From a virus, in the IMG/VR virus record IMGVR_UViG_3300027777_000078, positions 1 through 34,502 of that record: a DNA stretch of 34,502 nucleotides; one strand, written 5' to 3'. The notes under the pieces were generated by a model that saw only the letters and a program-made list of their open reading frames with translations, searched no databases and was not told the DNA's origin. Shown here one piece after another: positions 17,242-25,051 of the stretch. Made by a program: the position numbers and the translations under genes. Positions within the stretch are counted from its first letter, which is position 1; each line of letters begins with the position of its first letter.

Positions 17242-18986
17242 TGCTGCATGCCCCGTTGGAGTTGTGCCCCTGCCGCGGTATCCGGCTTGACGCTACCGAG
17301 CTTCTGAGCGATGTCGGCTTGATGGGCCTGCTGTTGCATCTGAGCCTGCTGCGCGGCCTGCTGTGCCCTCTGCTGACGCATCTGAGCGACCTGCTGCACG
17401 TCCCGTAAGAAGTCGGGGTCACCACCATTGGCGAGGGTCTTCTCACGCACGATCTTGTCGAAGTCGAAGTTGTCGAGAGGAGACATGTCTCCTGTTGCTG
17501 ATGCCAGTTGGACGGCAGATCCGACCACATCGTCGATCACCTGCACGGAACGGGTGCCGACTGCGATGGACATCCGGTTGTTGAAGATCACCTGCGGTTC
17601 GGGGATGAATGCCTCACCCATCGGGTTGAGTTGGATGAGTTCCTGCGGGGGAGGGGGCAGGAGTCCCCGGCGGGCGAGGATCCCGTAGACACGCTTGACA
17701 AGTGGGATGAGTAGCTCGGTGGTGAGGCGGGAGTAGGTAGGAGAGATGAGCACCAGTTTTTCCGATTCCATTGCACGGACTTGAGTTGCCGTAATGGGAG
17801 TGCCACTGCGTTGGGCCTCCTCTTGAGCAAACATCTGAAAGAGGGGAACATTGAAGGCTTCCTCAATGTGCCTTTGCTTCATGATGACACGGTCTTGACC
17901 GATGTCGTAACGTCCACCCGTTGCCCACTCACGGGGAATCGCATTGGGATCGGTAGCGGAGAAGTAGGTGATCCCTCCGGCTCGGAGATCGACATCTCCG
18001 TTCATATCTTCCGGCACGAGTAGGCGGGGGAAGGCACTCAATTCGGCTAGACTGTCTAACTGGGCTTGCAGAAAATTCAGTTGCTTTGCGTCCGGCAGTG
18101 CCACCCATGAAGGTGACCACCCGTAGACCGACTGCTGCCACTTCAGAAAGCGACTGACCACAAAGGGTTGCTCATCAAATCCGCTATTGCGAAGGATGTG
18201 GCGGGCATTGACTTCCACATGCACGGAGGCAAAGGCTTTATTCTCACCATCGATCTTACCCTTCACGCGATCCTTTTCGGGACGGGGAGCGATCATGTGG
18301 AGCATCTCCACTTTGTGCTCGTAGTTTTTGCCGTCACCCGACTCATACTGCTTGCGGGTTGGTTCTGAGACGTTCTCGATGCCATATTCTTCCACCAGTT
18401 GCCGGATGGTCATCTCCTTACGCACAAGAATGACATCGACCATTCCCTCGTTGTTTTCACTGGCGCAAAAGGTGCCTACGTCAAAGGTCTTGAAAAGGAG
18501 TGGGACGGTCTCTCCACTATCAACGAACATGGCGCATGTGCCAAAGGCACCACGCTCAAGGTGGGCCTCATGGATAATGCTATAGAAGTTACTGCGACCG
18601 AGTTCCTCTAAGATAATCTCGGTGCACTCGGCGAAGTATTCACAGACACCTTCCGCGTCTTCCATGCTTTCCGGTGCTGAGAGTTGCACCCAGTTTGAGT
18701 GGGGATCATTGACGTAACTCATGATGCCTGCTGCCATGATCTGATTGGCGCGGACTGCGGTCGTGTCGAAGAGTTGAGTCTCGCGGTCTACGTTGGGGCC
18801 GATTTGCTTGTTGAGGATGTAACTCTTCCGCGGCATGACATAGGTGGCGAGTGTCTGCCACATGCTCATCCAGTAGTTGCGATCTGCCTCTAGTGCCGAC
18901 CAACGTGCCAGCACGGATGCGGCGAGTGCTGTCTTGCTTTTATCGGGTTTAGGTGTCTTTACACCTGCGGGCAAAACTTCATCCAT
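17238..18986 (-). CDS. Portal / head-tail connector protein
   Basis: The 582-aa protein is of the podoviral head-to-tail connector type. It contains LARWSALEADRNYWMSMWQT near the start, LFDTTAVRANQIMAAGIMSY (about 72-91), FGTCAMFVDSG, and QEEAQRSGTPITATQV before the crown region. The C-terminus (about 515-555) is a Gln/Ala-rich helical barrel segment. The portal ring is the packaging channel and the docking site for the terminase and tail adaptor. Unusually, the fifth to tenth codons of the start region encode GVKTP from a perfect dyad (18952-18965). Confidence 0.92.
   Translation of the reverse strand: MDEVLPAGVKTPKPDKSKTALAASVLARWSALEADRNYWMSMWQTLATYVMPRKSYILNKQIGPNVDRETQLFDTTAVRANQIMAAGIMSYVNDPHSNWVQLSAPESMEDAEGVCEYFAECTEIILEELGRSNFYSIIHEAHLERGAFGTCAMFVDSGETVPLLFKTFDVGTFCASENNEGMVDVILVRKEMTIRQLVEEYGIENVSEPTRKQYESGDGKNYEHKVEMLHMIAPRPEKDRVKGKIDGENKAFASVHVEVNARHILRNSGFDEQPFVVSRFLKWQQSVYGWSPSWVALPDAKQLNFLQAQLDSLAELSAFPRLLVPEDMNGDVDLRAGGITYFSATDPNAIPREWATGGRYDIGQDRVIMKQRHIEEAFNVPLFQMFAQEEAQRSGTPITATQVRAMESEKLVLISPTYSRLTTELLIPLVKRVYGILARRGLLPPPPQELIQLNPMGEAFIPEPQVIFNNRMSIAVGTRSVQVIDDVVGSAVQLASATGDMSPLDNFDFDKIVREKTLANGGDPDFLRDVQQVAQMRQQRAQQAAQQAQMQQQAHQADIAQKLGSVKPDTAAGAQLQRGMQQ
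18952..18965 (-). promoter_or_regulatory. Dyad-family site E (perfect)
   Basis: GGTGTCTTTACACC, a perfect 5+4+5 dyad. It lies inside the portal gene, 21 bp after its start. On the minus strand it is preceded by TTTTGCCC, as at site J. Confidence 0.65.
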
Positions 18987-18987
18987 A

Positions 18988-19305
18988 CTAGCGTCCTAAG
19001 AGGGATCCGCTTCCGGTCGCGGTATTGACCGAGGGGTCACCGGACTTGAGGAGTGAGGCTTTATATCCAAACCCCTTCTGAGCATTTACTGCTCCCTGTT
19101 GCTGTGCCATCGCAACATCCGCGGAAGATGCTGTAGGTGGTGGTGGGGGAGGGGGAGGAGTTGGTGCCGCTGGAATGTTGATGACCGGAGCGGCAGGAGG
19201 TTGGATCACGGGAGCTGATCCACCTCCACCTCCACCTTTGGCAACGTGTAAGTCCGGCTTGCGAGTTGGTGCTGGAGGCATTGGGATGCCACCTGCCAAT
19301 GCCAT
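18988..19305 (-). CDS. Gly/Pro-rich small protein between terminase and portal
   Basis: The 105-aa protein contains a run of six Gly, a run of eight Pro (about 57-66) and a C-terminal helical part ending GSGSLLGR. Small proteins with proline tracts and a terminal '(T/S)LLG' motif, encoded just before the portal, recur in podoviruses; their role is unknown. The ATG at 19305 is preferred because it begins 9 bp after the upstream stop. Starts at 19362 or 19383 are in frame but would overlap the previous gene by up to 70 bp. Confidence 0.6.
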   Translation of the reverse strand: MALAGGIPMPPAPTRKPDLHVAKGGGGGGSAPVIQPPAAPVINIPAAPTPPPPPPPPTASSADVAMAQQQGAVNAQKGFGYKASLLKSGDPSVNTATGSGSLLGR

Positions 19306-19313
19306 TTCGGGAG

Positions 19314-19718
19314 TTAAGAGGTTACAGATGTCCGATATGAAGGAGAGGAACGCTTCGCGCATGCGGTGTAGATAGCATCCCAACTATACACCCGCAACGA
19401 GTTTTTACGTTCATAGGAAACATAGGGCAACTTATGGGTCGCCTGCTTAAAAGCGGACATCATGTCACCCGCGTAGAGGTAGAGGTGCCAGCAGTCGCCA
19501 TTGGCATACCGGATGTGTGGATTGGTGACCGCTTTGTACGGGTGCCAGTGCAGGACGGGCCGAGCCATGAGGAAGAGCGATGGAGTCGAGATGACGATGC
19601 CATTGGGGTCAAGCAGGTGGGCCTCTAGATCCTCTTTGAAGGATCTCGCGCACGGTTCTTTGTCGTAGACTGCCGCGGCGATCTCGACGGGTCTTATGTG
19701 CCGCTTATGTGCACTCAT
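19314..19718 (-). CDS. Conserved-looking protein between large terminase and portal
   Basis: The 134-aa protein is ATGA-coupled to the large terminase. It has an aromatic-rich centre (HWHPYKAVTNPHIRYANGD then WHLYLYAGDMMSAFKQA) and a basic C-terminus; no enzyme motif is recognised. The compact, Trp/Tyr/His-rich composition suggests a folded domain, possibly a head or packaging accessory. I do not recognise the family. Dyad-family half-site F lies in its last quarter. Confidence 0.6.
   Translation of the reverse strand: MSAHKRHIRPVEIAAAVYDKEPCARSFKEDLEAHLLDPNGIVISTPSLFLMARPVLHWHPYKAVTNPHIRYANGDCWHLYLYAGDMMSAFKQATHKLPYVSYERKNSLRVYSWDAIYTACAKRSSPSYRTSVTS
19379..19392 (-). promoter_or_regulatory. 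Dyad-family half-site F
   Basis: Plus strand CCCAACTATACACC: only the ACACC half and the CTAT spacer are conserved. It lies inside the preceding gene, about 75 bp before the 19305 start. Weak member. Confidence 0.3.
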
Positions 19719-21031
19719 CCCCTAAACCCCATCGTCGCCACTTTCTGACGTTGCGGTTGGTATCCCATTTTGATCTTCTGAGGGATCGCACGACGATCCA
19801 CGACCATGCCTTTGGCAATGGCTTGAAAGGCTAGAGAGAAAGCATCTGCCGCGTGTGATGCGTGGTCATGAATGGGTACGTCTCTTATCGTGATGCCATC
19901 GGTTTCCGAGCGACTTGCGTACTGGTCGAGAGCGTCGATACCCTGCTCACACCCCTGCTCATTGAAGGAGACGCGTGGGAATGCCTCTAGTGCGCTATTG
20001 ATGCCATCCCACACGGAGTTTTGCCGCGGGACTGCCACCACGTTGGAAAGTCCGGCAGTAAGGAGAGCACCTTGGAAGAGTCCACCGTTGGCAGTAGCAG
20101 CATCGTGAGGAACAAAATGGGATGCGTAGTTGTATGCTTTAGCTTGCAGGCGGGTGACCCATTCCGCGGGTGTCCCGCAGTCATGAGACCCAAAGAGAGA
20201 TTCCAGCATGACGATCCGGTCACCGACGATCTGCCACACCCACACCCGTTGGTTGAGGGGGGCACCGATATCCCATGAGGTGAAAGTCGGGAGTTCCTTA
20301 TGATAGAGGATGTCATTGCTGATGCGCCTCTCTCCGCGGGCCTGCTCCAGTAGTCGAGCATAGATGGCACCGAGCTTGCCGACCGAGAAGTCGCACTCCA
20401 TCTCCTGCCGGAAGAGATGTTCCGGTGTGCCTTGCCGGATGCTTTCTAGCTCCGCGGGAGGGATGATGCCGGAGTCGGATGACTTGAGCATGAGGGAAAA
20501 CCATTCGGGATTGCTGAGAGACTCCTGCCACATGCGCCAAAGAAACCCGCGGCCCTTTGGTGTTCCGGAGAACACGCACCACCCGTTGTAATCAATGAGG
20601 GTGGGCCGGACGACTCCGTACCACGCTTGAGGATCGAGATCACTGCACTCGTCGAGAATGCATCCATCGATGTAGGTGCCGCGGAGACGTTCATAGGCAT
20701 CACCACTAAAAAGTCGGATGGTCGCTTGATTCGGGAGGGTGACTTGCAAGTCTGCTTCGTTGTATTTGACCGATGGAATGTCCGCGGTGAACTGCTTCAG
20801 ATACATCCATGCGATCAACTTAATCTGATCGCGGGTAGGGCCGATGAGGGCATACCTGCACGGTGGGCCGGATCTCTTGTAACTCATGGCACGGGCAACC
20901 ATGTCCATGATCGCGTGATAGCTTTTCCCGCTACGACGATGGGCCACAACGCACCCGAATCGATTCTTGCGTAGGATGAACGGGAGGAACTGCTCCCGCG
21001 GGTCTAGATCGATGTTGATCTTGAGGGGCAT
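19715..21031 (-). CDS. terL: Terminase large subunit
   Basis: The 438-aa protein has both enzymatic halves. ATPase: Walker A HRRSGKS at 31-37, Walker B ILDE at 125-128, and a coupling motif SGTPKG at about 155-160. RNase H-like nuclease: TSWDIG with D254, and a late acidic/His motif HDHASHAADA at about 391-400. It translocates DNA into the prohead through the portal and cuts concatemers. It follows a 31-aa zinc-ribbon gene with a 4-bp gap and precedes the next gene with an ATGA overlap. Confidence 0.93.
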   Translation of the reverse strand: MPLKINIDLDPREQFLPFILRKNRFGCVVAHRRSGKSYHAIMDMVARAMSYKRSGPPCRYALIGPTRDQIKLIAWMYLKQFTADIPSVKYNEADLQVTLPNQATIRLFSGDAYERLRGTYIDGCILDECSDLDPQAWYGVVRPTLIDYNGWCVFSGTPKGRGFLWRMWQESLSNPEWFSLMLKSSDSGIIPPAELESIRQGTPEHLFRQEMECDFSVGKLGAIYARLLEQARGERRISNDILYHKELPTFTSWDIGAPLNQRVWVWQIVGDRIVMLESLFGSHDCGTPAEWVTRLQAKAYNYASHFVPHDAATANGGLFQGALLTAGLSNVVAVPRQNSVWDGINSALEAFPRVSFNEQGCEQGIDALDQYASRSETDGITIRDVPIHDHASHAADAFSLAFQAIAKGMVVDRRAIPQKIKMGYQPQRQKVATMGFRG

Positions 21032-21035
21032 GAGA

Positions 21036-21131
21036 TCATTTCTCGCACTTGATGCACTTGCCGGACTTCACTGACACCGGAGCCTTACTGCCGCACTTCT
21101 TGCAGGTGGGGATGGTGGCTTTAGATTTCAT
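21036..21131 (-). CDS. Tiny zinc-ribbon protein (31 aa)
   Basis: The ATG at 21131 overlaps the previous stop (ATGA). The protein has two CxxC pairs, C10-C13 and C26-C29, in a basic context (TCKKCGSKAP, GKCIKCEK), a minimal zinc ribbon. Its place between small and large terminase suggests a packaging or late-transcription accessory; this is inference. Confidence 0.65.
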   Translation of the reverse strand: MKSKATIPTCKKCGSKAPVSVKSGKCIKCEK

Positions 21132-21550
21132 AGACGAGCATTGATGGCATCACGAGTCATCTGCTGAAGAGCCTCCTCAGTAGCTTGCCATTCACCCTTC
21201 AGCCTCTCGACCTCGGCCTCGGCTTTTTTCCTTGCGTCCTGCTCTCTTTTAGCACGAGTGCCATAGTCCCAAGCAGCAAGCTCCTTTGTCAACCTCTCGA
21301 CCTCGGCCTCTAGCTTCTGTGACTTCTCGCGTTCGTGGCATAGGTCGCTTGGGTAATACCCATAAACCGTTCCGCAACGGTATTCTTTCCATGCAGGGTC
21401 GTCTTGGGGGTGCGCACAGACTTCATCGCCGCAATGAGGGCAGGCATCGGGCCCATATTTTGAGTAGCCGTTAATGGTATCGGGGTTCATTTTGTTGGCG
21501 TCAACAAATTGGTTATCCGTTCGTCGTATGTTGGTTGAGTTATTTGTCAT
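21128..21550 (-). CDS. Cys-rich coiled-coil protein between terminase subunits
   Basis: This is a 140-aa protein. The N-terminal half has C37-x2-C40, C45, C59 and C71, a likely metal-binding fold. The C-terminal half (about 79-135) is a coiled coil with a duplicated heptad block (LEAEVERLTKEL and KAEAEVERLKGE), visible as a repeated CTCGACCTCGGCCTC at about 21204 and 21297. ATGA overlaps join it to genes on both sides. I do not recognise the family. Confidence 0.6.
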   Translation of the reverse strand: MTNNSTNIRRTDNQFVDANKMNPDTINGYSKYGPDACPHCGDEVCAHPQDDPAWKEYRCGTVYGYYPSDLCHEREKSQKLEAEVERLTKELAAWDYGTRAKREQDARKKAEAEVERLKGEWQATEEALQQMTRDAINARL

Positions 21551-21918
21551 TCAACCTGCTTCCCCCCGATACGGATCACGACCTCCATGCTTTGCGTGAT
21601 GTCAAACTTCTCCGGCTCATTGTATCCGCAAGCCTTGGCAAGCATCTCACCATACTTCGGCGCGTCCCTGTTCTCCTCATTGGCAAACCTCGCATGAATG
21701 GTACGGATGAATCCTGCTCGACTGATCTCTAGTACCTGCTCGTTCTTTTCTCTGAGTTCAGCGACTCGTTGGGATACGTTGGGTTTATTAGCTATCTCAC
21801 AAGCAGATGTTTTCTCGCCGGAATAACCTGCTTTCTTTGCTGCTTTAGCAAGAGGTAGTCCGGTGGCTAAAGCCTTTGCAAGTTTCTCCTGCCGAGGAAG
21901 TAATGGCTTTTTCTTCAT
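21547..21918 (-). CDS. terS: Terminase small subunit
   Basis: The 123-aa protein has an N-terminal helix-turn-helix (about 10-45: LAKALATGLPLAKAAKKAGY) followed by PNVSQRVAELREK and a central helical oligomerisation region. This matches Terminase_2-type small subunits, which recognise the packaging site and regulate TerL. It lies two genes upstream of terL. The ATGA overlap with the DUF3310 gene links packaging to the early module on one transcript. Confidence 0.8.
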   Translation of the reverse strand: MKKKPLLPRQEKLAKALATGLPLAKAAKKAGYSGEKTSACEIANKPNVSQRVAELREKNEQVLEISRAGFIRTIHARFANEENRDAPKYGEMLAKACGYNEPEKFDITQSMEVVIRIGGKQVE

Positions 21919-22127
21919 GAAGTCAGCTCAGTGATCTCTCGTTGAATGAACCACAGTGCTTTTTGGAGGTCTTGAAGCTCGGTATCTGCTCCACCCTTCT
22001 TTCCGGCGCGGTAGATGTACTTTATGGCAGCACCGCGGGGGAATGGGAGGTGACCGATCATATCGATCAACTCTATCCCCTTTGGGTTGTCCGTGTAGTG
22101 GGCCGGATGATTGACGGGATCACTCAT
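21915..22127 (-). CDS. DUF3310 family protein
   Basis: The 70-aa protein has the pattern VNHPAHYT, GIELIDMIGHLPF, RGAAIKYIYRAGKKG and ELQDLQKALWFIQ, diagnostic of DUF3310, a small helical phage protein linked to nucleotide metabolism and present in many lytic and temperate phages. Function is not established. The start overlaps the SSB-like stop as TGATG. Confidence 0.88.
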   Translation of the reverse strand: MSDPVNHPAHYTDNPKGIELIDMIGHLPFPRGAAIKYIYRAGKKGGADTELQDLQKALWFIQREITELTS

Positions 22128-22432
22128 CAGAACGGCAGATCGTCGTCTGCTTCGATGGAGGCGACCACTGCTTTGATCGGTGCTGGTTCAACTTTAGGTG
22201 CCTGCTTTCCGGTGGGTGTGAGGTTGCCGAGAATGGTGCCCTTCTTTCCGGCGTTCTTCTCCTCAATGGTCACGCTCTCGCAGAAGGTTCCGCACTGTCC
22301 GTACTGGTCGAGTTCGTCGTTGATGAAGATGACGGCATCGTAAAATTTGGCGGGCTTGCCGTTCTTACGGATTGCGTCTTTGACTCTCGATTTGTCGATG
22401 AGAGTGAGGTCGATGGATACGCGGACGATCAT
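22127..22432 (-). CDS. Single-stranded-DNA-binding-like protein (short)
   Basis: The 101-aa protein ends EADDDLPF. An acidic tail finishing in a hydrophobic-Pro-Phe is the bacterial SSB C-terminal tip that docks DNA-repair partners. The preceding region is short and beta-rich (VRVSIDLTLI, YDAVIFINDELD, ESVTIEEKNAG) with a disordered Gly/Pro linker, so it could be a reduced OB fold. Full OB-fold identity is not certain from sequence alone. Replication and recombination genes nearby fit the role. Confidence 0.6.
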   Translation of the reverse strand: MIVRVSIDLTLIDKSRVKDAIRKNGKPAKFYDAVIFINDELDQYGQCGTFCESVTIEEKNAGKKGTILGNLTPTGKQAPKVEPAPIKAVVASIEADDDLPF

Positions 22433-22608
22433 GGTTGGTTTGGATATGTGGTTATGGTTCGGGTGTGCTTTTGCAGGAAGAGTTTCCCTCGGAGGGGTTG
22501 GTCTTTCTTCAAATCGGGATAGTTCTTTTGGAACGTGGAGAATGAGTCTCTTCGGGCATCACCCTTACCTACTCGCTTCTCGGAGTGCTGAGTTTTTAGT
22601 ACGGACAT
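22429..22608 (-). CDS. Small basic protein opening the SSB-terminase operon (59 aa)
   Basis: The ATG at 22608 runs to a stop that shares ATGA with the SSB-like start. It is Lys/Arg-rich with a hydrophilic N-terminus; no motif is recognised. It follows a perfect dyad-family site (22658-22671) by 50 bp and has no Shine-Dalgarno. As first gene after the longest early gap it probably heads the transcript running into the terminase genes. Confidence 0.55.
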   Translation of the reverse strand: MSVLKTQHSEKRVGKGDARRDSFSTFQKNYPDLKKDQPLRGKLFLQKHTRTITTYPNQP

Positions 22609-22657
22609 AAATTAGTCTTTGATCTAATGACCTGCTGATAAAATTAGATTGTACTGG

Positions 22658-22671
22658 GGTGTCAATACACC
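22658..22671 (-). promoter_or_regulatory. Dyad-family site G (perfect)
   Basis: GGTGTCAATACACC, a perfect dyad, between genes at 22608 and 22691. On the minus strand it overlaps TTGACA, with a TTTATC 17 bp further on, so a sigma70-like promoter masked by the dyad is possible. Confidence 0.7.
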
Positions 22672-22690
22672 TGCAAGCCCAAAGAATGGG

Positions 22691-22879
22691 TCACGGGATC
22701 AGACCGGAGATGTACTTCCCGCGGGAGAGATCACCGCGGAGGGTGTCGAGCCTCTCCCACTCCGGCGCGGGCATGGAGACCCCTCGTGTGATTGCCGTCC
22801 TGCCCTTTGCGTTGGGGTTGGTGGATCCCTTCTTACGTCCGGCACCTTTGCGTTTGCCTCCGTGTGGTTTGGGTTTCAT
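22691..22879 (-). CDS. Basic small DNA-binding-like protein (62 aa)
   Basis: The N-terminus HGGKRKGAGRKKGSTN is the basic Gly/Arg/Lys arm typical of many phage and plasmid DNA-binding proteins. It is followed by ITRGVSMPAPEWERLD and GDLSRGKYISGLI, the strand-helix-helix spacing of a ribbon-helix-helix fold. It could be a small repressor or accessory factor. ATGA overlap with the previous gene. Confidence 0.6.
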   Translation of the reverse strand: MKPKPHGGKRKGAGRKKGSTNPNAKGRTAITRGVSMPAPEWERLDTLRGDLSRGKYISGLIP

Positions 22880-23067
22880 GACACTGCCTCCTCTGCTTGT
22901 TTGACCCATTGGTCGATAGTGAGGTGATCGTAGTAGCAAACCATTACGGACTCACCCACCGATGCGCCCGTCTCGATGCTGGTGAAGTAGAAGTACCCGC
23001 TACCCCTTTTGTGCTGGATCTCGACTCCGAGGTGCCGGATTGCTGCATCAATGGTGCGTTTGTTCAT
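22876..23067 (-). CDS. Small unknown protein (63 aa)
   Basis: The start at 23067 lies 2 bp after the upstream stop. It contains RHLGVEIQHKRGSGYFYFTS and DHLTIDQWVKQAEEA, suggesting an alpha/beta domain with a WxxxAE end helix. I do not recognise the family. It is part of a chain of small early genes coupled by overlaps. Confidence 0.5.
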   Translation of the reverse strand: MNKRTIDAAIRHLGVEIQHKRGSGYFYFTSIETGASVGESVMVCYYDHLTIDQWVKQAEEAVS

Positions 23068-23068
23068 C

Positions 23069-23290
23069 TCAGTCGTTCCTCCACCATCCGACTTCACCAC
23101 CTGCGATAATGCGTTGCAAGAGGGATGTCGTGCTGCCGTCCTCCTCCTCACGATCTACCCACCCGCAGGCAAACCCGCCTCCGATCTCGGTGATGACCTT
23201 TTTGGTCAATGCCTTCTTAGCGGCAGACTCACTGGAGAACCTGCCCACCACAGTGGTGTCAACCGATGCGCGATAGATTGCCTTCTTCAT
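23069..23290 (-). CDS. Small unknown protein (73 aa)
   Basis: The ATGA overlap with the gene before it supports translation. It is a mixed alpha/beta sequence with a Gly-rich ITEIGGGFACGW core and two Trp at the end. No motif is recognised. Confidence 0.5.
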   Translation of the reverse strand: MKKAIYRASVDTTVVGRFSSESAAKKALTKKVITEIGGGFACGWVDREEEDGSTTSLLQRIIAGGEVGWWRND

Positions 23291-23463
23291 GCCTCAAGTC
23301 TGCGGTTCTCTGGAAGTGCTGAACGTAAGATGGGGCTGAGTTCATAGATCCCATCAATCGTCTCACCATCATCCATTTGCGCCTTCACCTCTGCTTCGTC
23401 CTCCGAGATGTAAATGTACTCGCCGGAACCGTCCGGCATACTGATCTGATATAGCTTGCTCAT
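23287..23463 (-). CDS. Small acidic protein (58 aa)
   Basis: The ATG at 23463 runs to a stop sharing ATGA with the next gene. It is acidic, with SEDEAEVKAQMDDGETIDG in the centre. The leader is almost pure A and C, including a run of eight C (plus-strand G run at 23478-23485), with no Shine-Dalgarno. Function unknown. Confidence 0.55.
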   Translation of the reverse strand: MSKLYQISMPDGSGEYIYISEDEAEVKAQMDDGETIDGIYELSPILRSALPENRRLEA

Positions 23464-23484
23464 GGTTGTGGTGGGTGGGGGGGG

Positions 23485-23766
23485 TTAGGCGAGAGTCTCT
23501 GCTAGTTCCTTCAACTTGAAAACCCTAGTGCCTGTTCCAACTCCATCGCCCCACCTGTAGTTTTCAAGCGTTTGATCAAGCGTGGAAAAATCTTTCTTCT
23601 GCTTGTCGTAAAGATCCCAACCGTATTGCTCATCGTAGCAACCAAGGAAATCACCGCGCCGGATTAGAAACCTGCCGCATGTTGAAATGTAGTCTGGGCA
23701 ATCGAACCCGTGCTCCTTGTAAAAGCGCATTTGCTTTTTCCATTTAAGTTTCTTTGTGTTGTTCAT
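23485..23766 (-). CDS. Unknown protein (93 aa)
   Basis: The ATG at 23766 is chosen; a TTG seven codons upstream is in frame but unlikely. It is basic at the N-terminus (KKLKWKKQMRFYKEHGF), then has Cys and aromatic residues (CPDYISTCGRFLIRRGDF, YGWDLYDKQKKDF). Perhaps a small nucleic-acid-binding domain. Upstream is a 121-bp gap with a hairpin. Confidence 0.5.
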   Translation of the reverse strand: MNNTKKLKWKKQMRFYKEHGFDCPDYISTCGRFLIRRGDFLGCYDEQYGWDLYDKQKKDFSTLDQTLENYRWGDGVGTGTRVFKLKELAETLA

Positions 23767-23858
23767 AACGAGATCACCATACGCCAATCTTGATTGCTTG
23801 TCTACAATTATTTTTCAAGAGAGTGCAAAAAGTCTGTAGACCCGCATGATTACTGCTT

Positions 23859-23887
23859 CCCCCCGCCAACAATATTTATCACGGGGG
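23859..23887 (-). terminator. Possible weak terminator hairpin
   Basis: Directly after the stop at 23888, CCCCCG pairs with CGGGGG across a 17-nt AT-rich loop. No T-tract follows, so it may pause rather than terminate. The rest of the 23767-23887 gap holds an AT-rich stretch but no gene that I can support. Confidence 0.35.
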
Positions 23888-24361
23888 TCATAAAACACGC
23901 TCTCCAGACACATCGATGTAGGCATTGGTGCGTACAATCTGACCACCATTGACTGTCCGCTGAGTGACCGTCCTCTCAAGCCGGATGCGAGGTAATAACT
24001 CTCCCGACGAATCGGCAATCTTCACTACGAGAATCTGTTTATCGGGAATGAGGTAGAGAAACCCGTAGAATGGGACGCATAGGGTCTTTGCGAGAAATGC
24101 CCCATGCAAAACTTTCTCATAGGTCACAAGCCACTCGTCACCCCAATCAGCGAGTTGCCTCCTACTTATCTTGCGGCACTTCGACTCAAAGCAAGAGGTG
24201 ATCTGATCCCCTTTGATCGTAATCCCATCGACCTTTGCCGGATCCTTTTTGGGGGTGTTGACGAACATTGAATCGGGGAATGTGATCCGTAGGGAGTCGA
24301 GCATCTCCTGCTCCTCCCGTGCGGACTCCTGCCCCAATGGTGTGAGGATGTCGAGGGTCAT
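23888..24361 (-). CDS. PD-(D/E)XK nuclease-like protein
   Basis: The 157-aa protein contains KVDGITIKGD, CFESKCRKIS and a downstream basic patch. D45 and E59-x-K61 fit the PD-(D/E)XK active site: acidic residue, beta-hairpin, E-x-K. It could be a Holliday-junction or repair nuclease serving the replication module. Its ATG overlaps the helicase-loader stop (ATGA). Confidence 0.55.
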   Translation of the reverse strand: MTLDILTPLGQESAREEQEMLDSLRITFPDSMFVNTPKKDPAKVDGITIKGDQITSCFESKCRKISRRQLADWGDEWLVTYEKVLHGAFLAKTLCVPFYGFLYLIPDKQILVVKIADSSGELLPRIRLERTVTQRTVNGGQIVRTNAYIDVSGERVL

Positions 24362-25050
24362 AGCTTCACGATGGTGCTGAACTCACTACCGAGTCTGCGG
24401 ATGATTGCTTCCCCGCGGTCGGCACTGAACATCTCCCGCAACTGCTTCCCGTCCGAGTTGGATGTCCAAATGGTCGGCAGTCTCCGGCTTGTCCGGTACT
24501 CCAGTAAATCGTAGAGTTCGCTCTCGGCTCGGTCGGTCATCCGGTTCTTGCCGAGATCATCCAGTAGCAAGAGATCGGAGAACTTGCACTGATGGAGGAT
24601 CGCTTTGGCGATCTCTTTGGTTGCCGGATTGTCTGCGAACTGGTTTGCAGAGTTGAGGGCTAGATCGGTCGATGAGATGAAGAACGTGTTCTGACCCTCC
24701 TCATGCATCCGCTTAAGTAGCATCACCGCGGCACGGGTCTTTCCTTTGCCGGAGCCTCCAATGAATCCGATCCCTTTGGGGTTCATCGACCACATTTCGG
24801 TCGCCATTACCAGCGGGGCCGGAATCCTCAAAATATCGCTCTCGTGGTAGATCGGAGGGATCATCATCTGAAAACGCTGTATAGACACCTTCTCGGCGCG
24901 GGAAACGGCATCCTGCTTTTGATCGTTCACCGCTTTTTCGACACATGGGTCGCACTTGCGGGGTTCAAAGATGGTTTTGCCACCGAATTGGATCGGTTCG
25001 GATTCAAAGGTTTCGTTGCAGTCTTCGCAGGTATAAATCTTGATGGTCAT
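24358..25050 (-). CDS. DnaC-like helicase loader (AAA+ ATPase)
   Basis: This is a 230-aa protein. An N-terminal zinc finger (C8-x2-C11, C33-x2-C36) precedes Walker A GGSGKGKT at 98-105, Walker B LLLDDL at 161-166, sensor-1 TSNSD at 196-200 and an Arg-rich sensor-2 region (IIRRLGSEF). Layout and length fit DnaC/DnaI-type loaders, which place the host replicative helicase at the origin. Encoded right after the DUF1376 initiator, as in lambda-like O/P pairs. Dyad-family site H lies in its coding sequence between the zinc finger and the ATPase domain. Confidence 0.88.
   Translation of the reverse strand: MTIKIYTCEDCNETFESEPIQFGGKTIFEPRKCDPCVEKAVNDQKQDAVSRAEKVSIQRFQMMIPPIYHESDILRIPAPLVMATEMWSMNPKGIGFIGGSGKGKTRAAVMLLKRMHEEGQNTFFISSTDLALNSANQFADNPATKEIAKAILHQCKFSDLLLLDDLGKNRMTDRAESELYDLLEYRTSRRLPTIWTSNSDGKQLREMFSADRGEAIIRRLGSEFSTIVKL
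24876..24889 (-). promoter_or_regulatory. Dyad-family site H
   Basis: Plus strand GCTGTATAGACACC: 9 of 10 dyad bases. It is intragenic, about 165 bp into the helicase-loader gene. Confidence 0.45.
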
Positions 25051-25051
25051 T

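Noticed and set aside
19130-19170. G-rich tract as a quadruplex or regulatory element
   Set aside because: It is explained by the Pro run in the Gly/Pro-rich protein.
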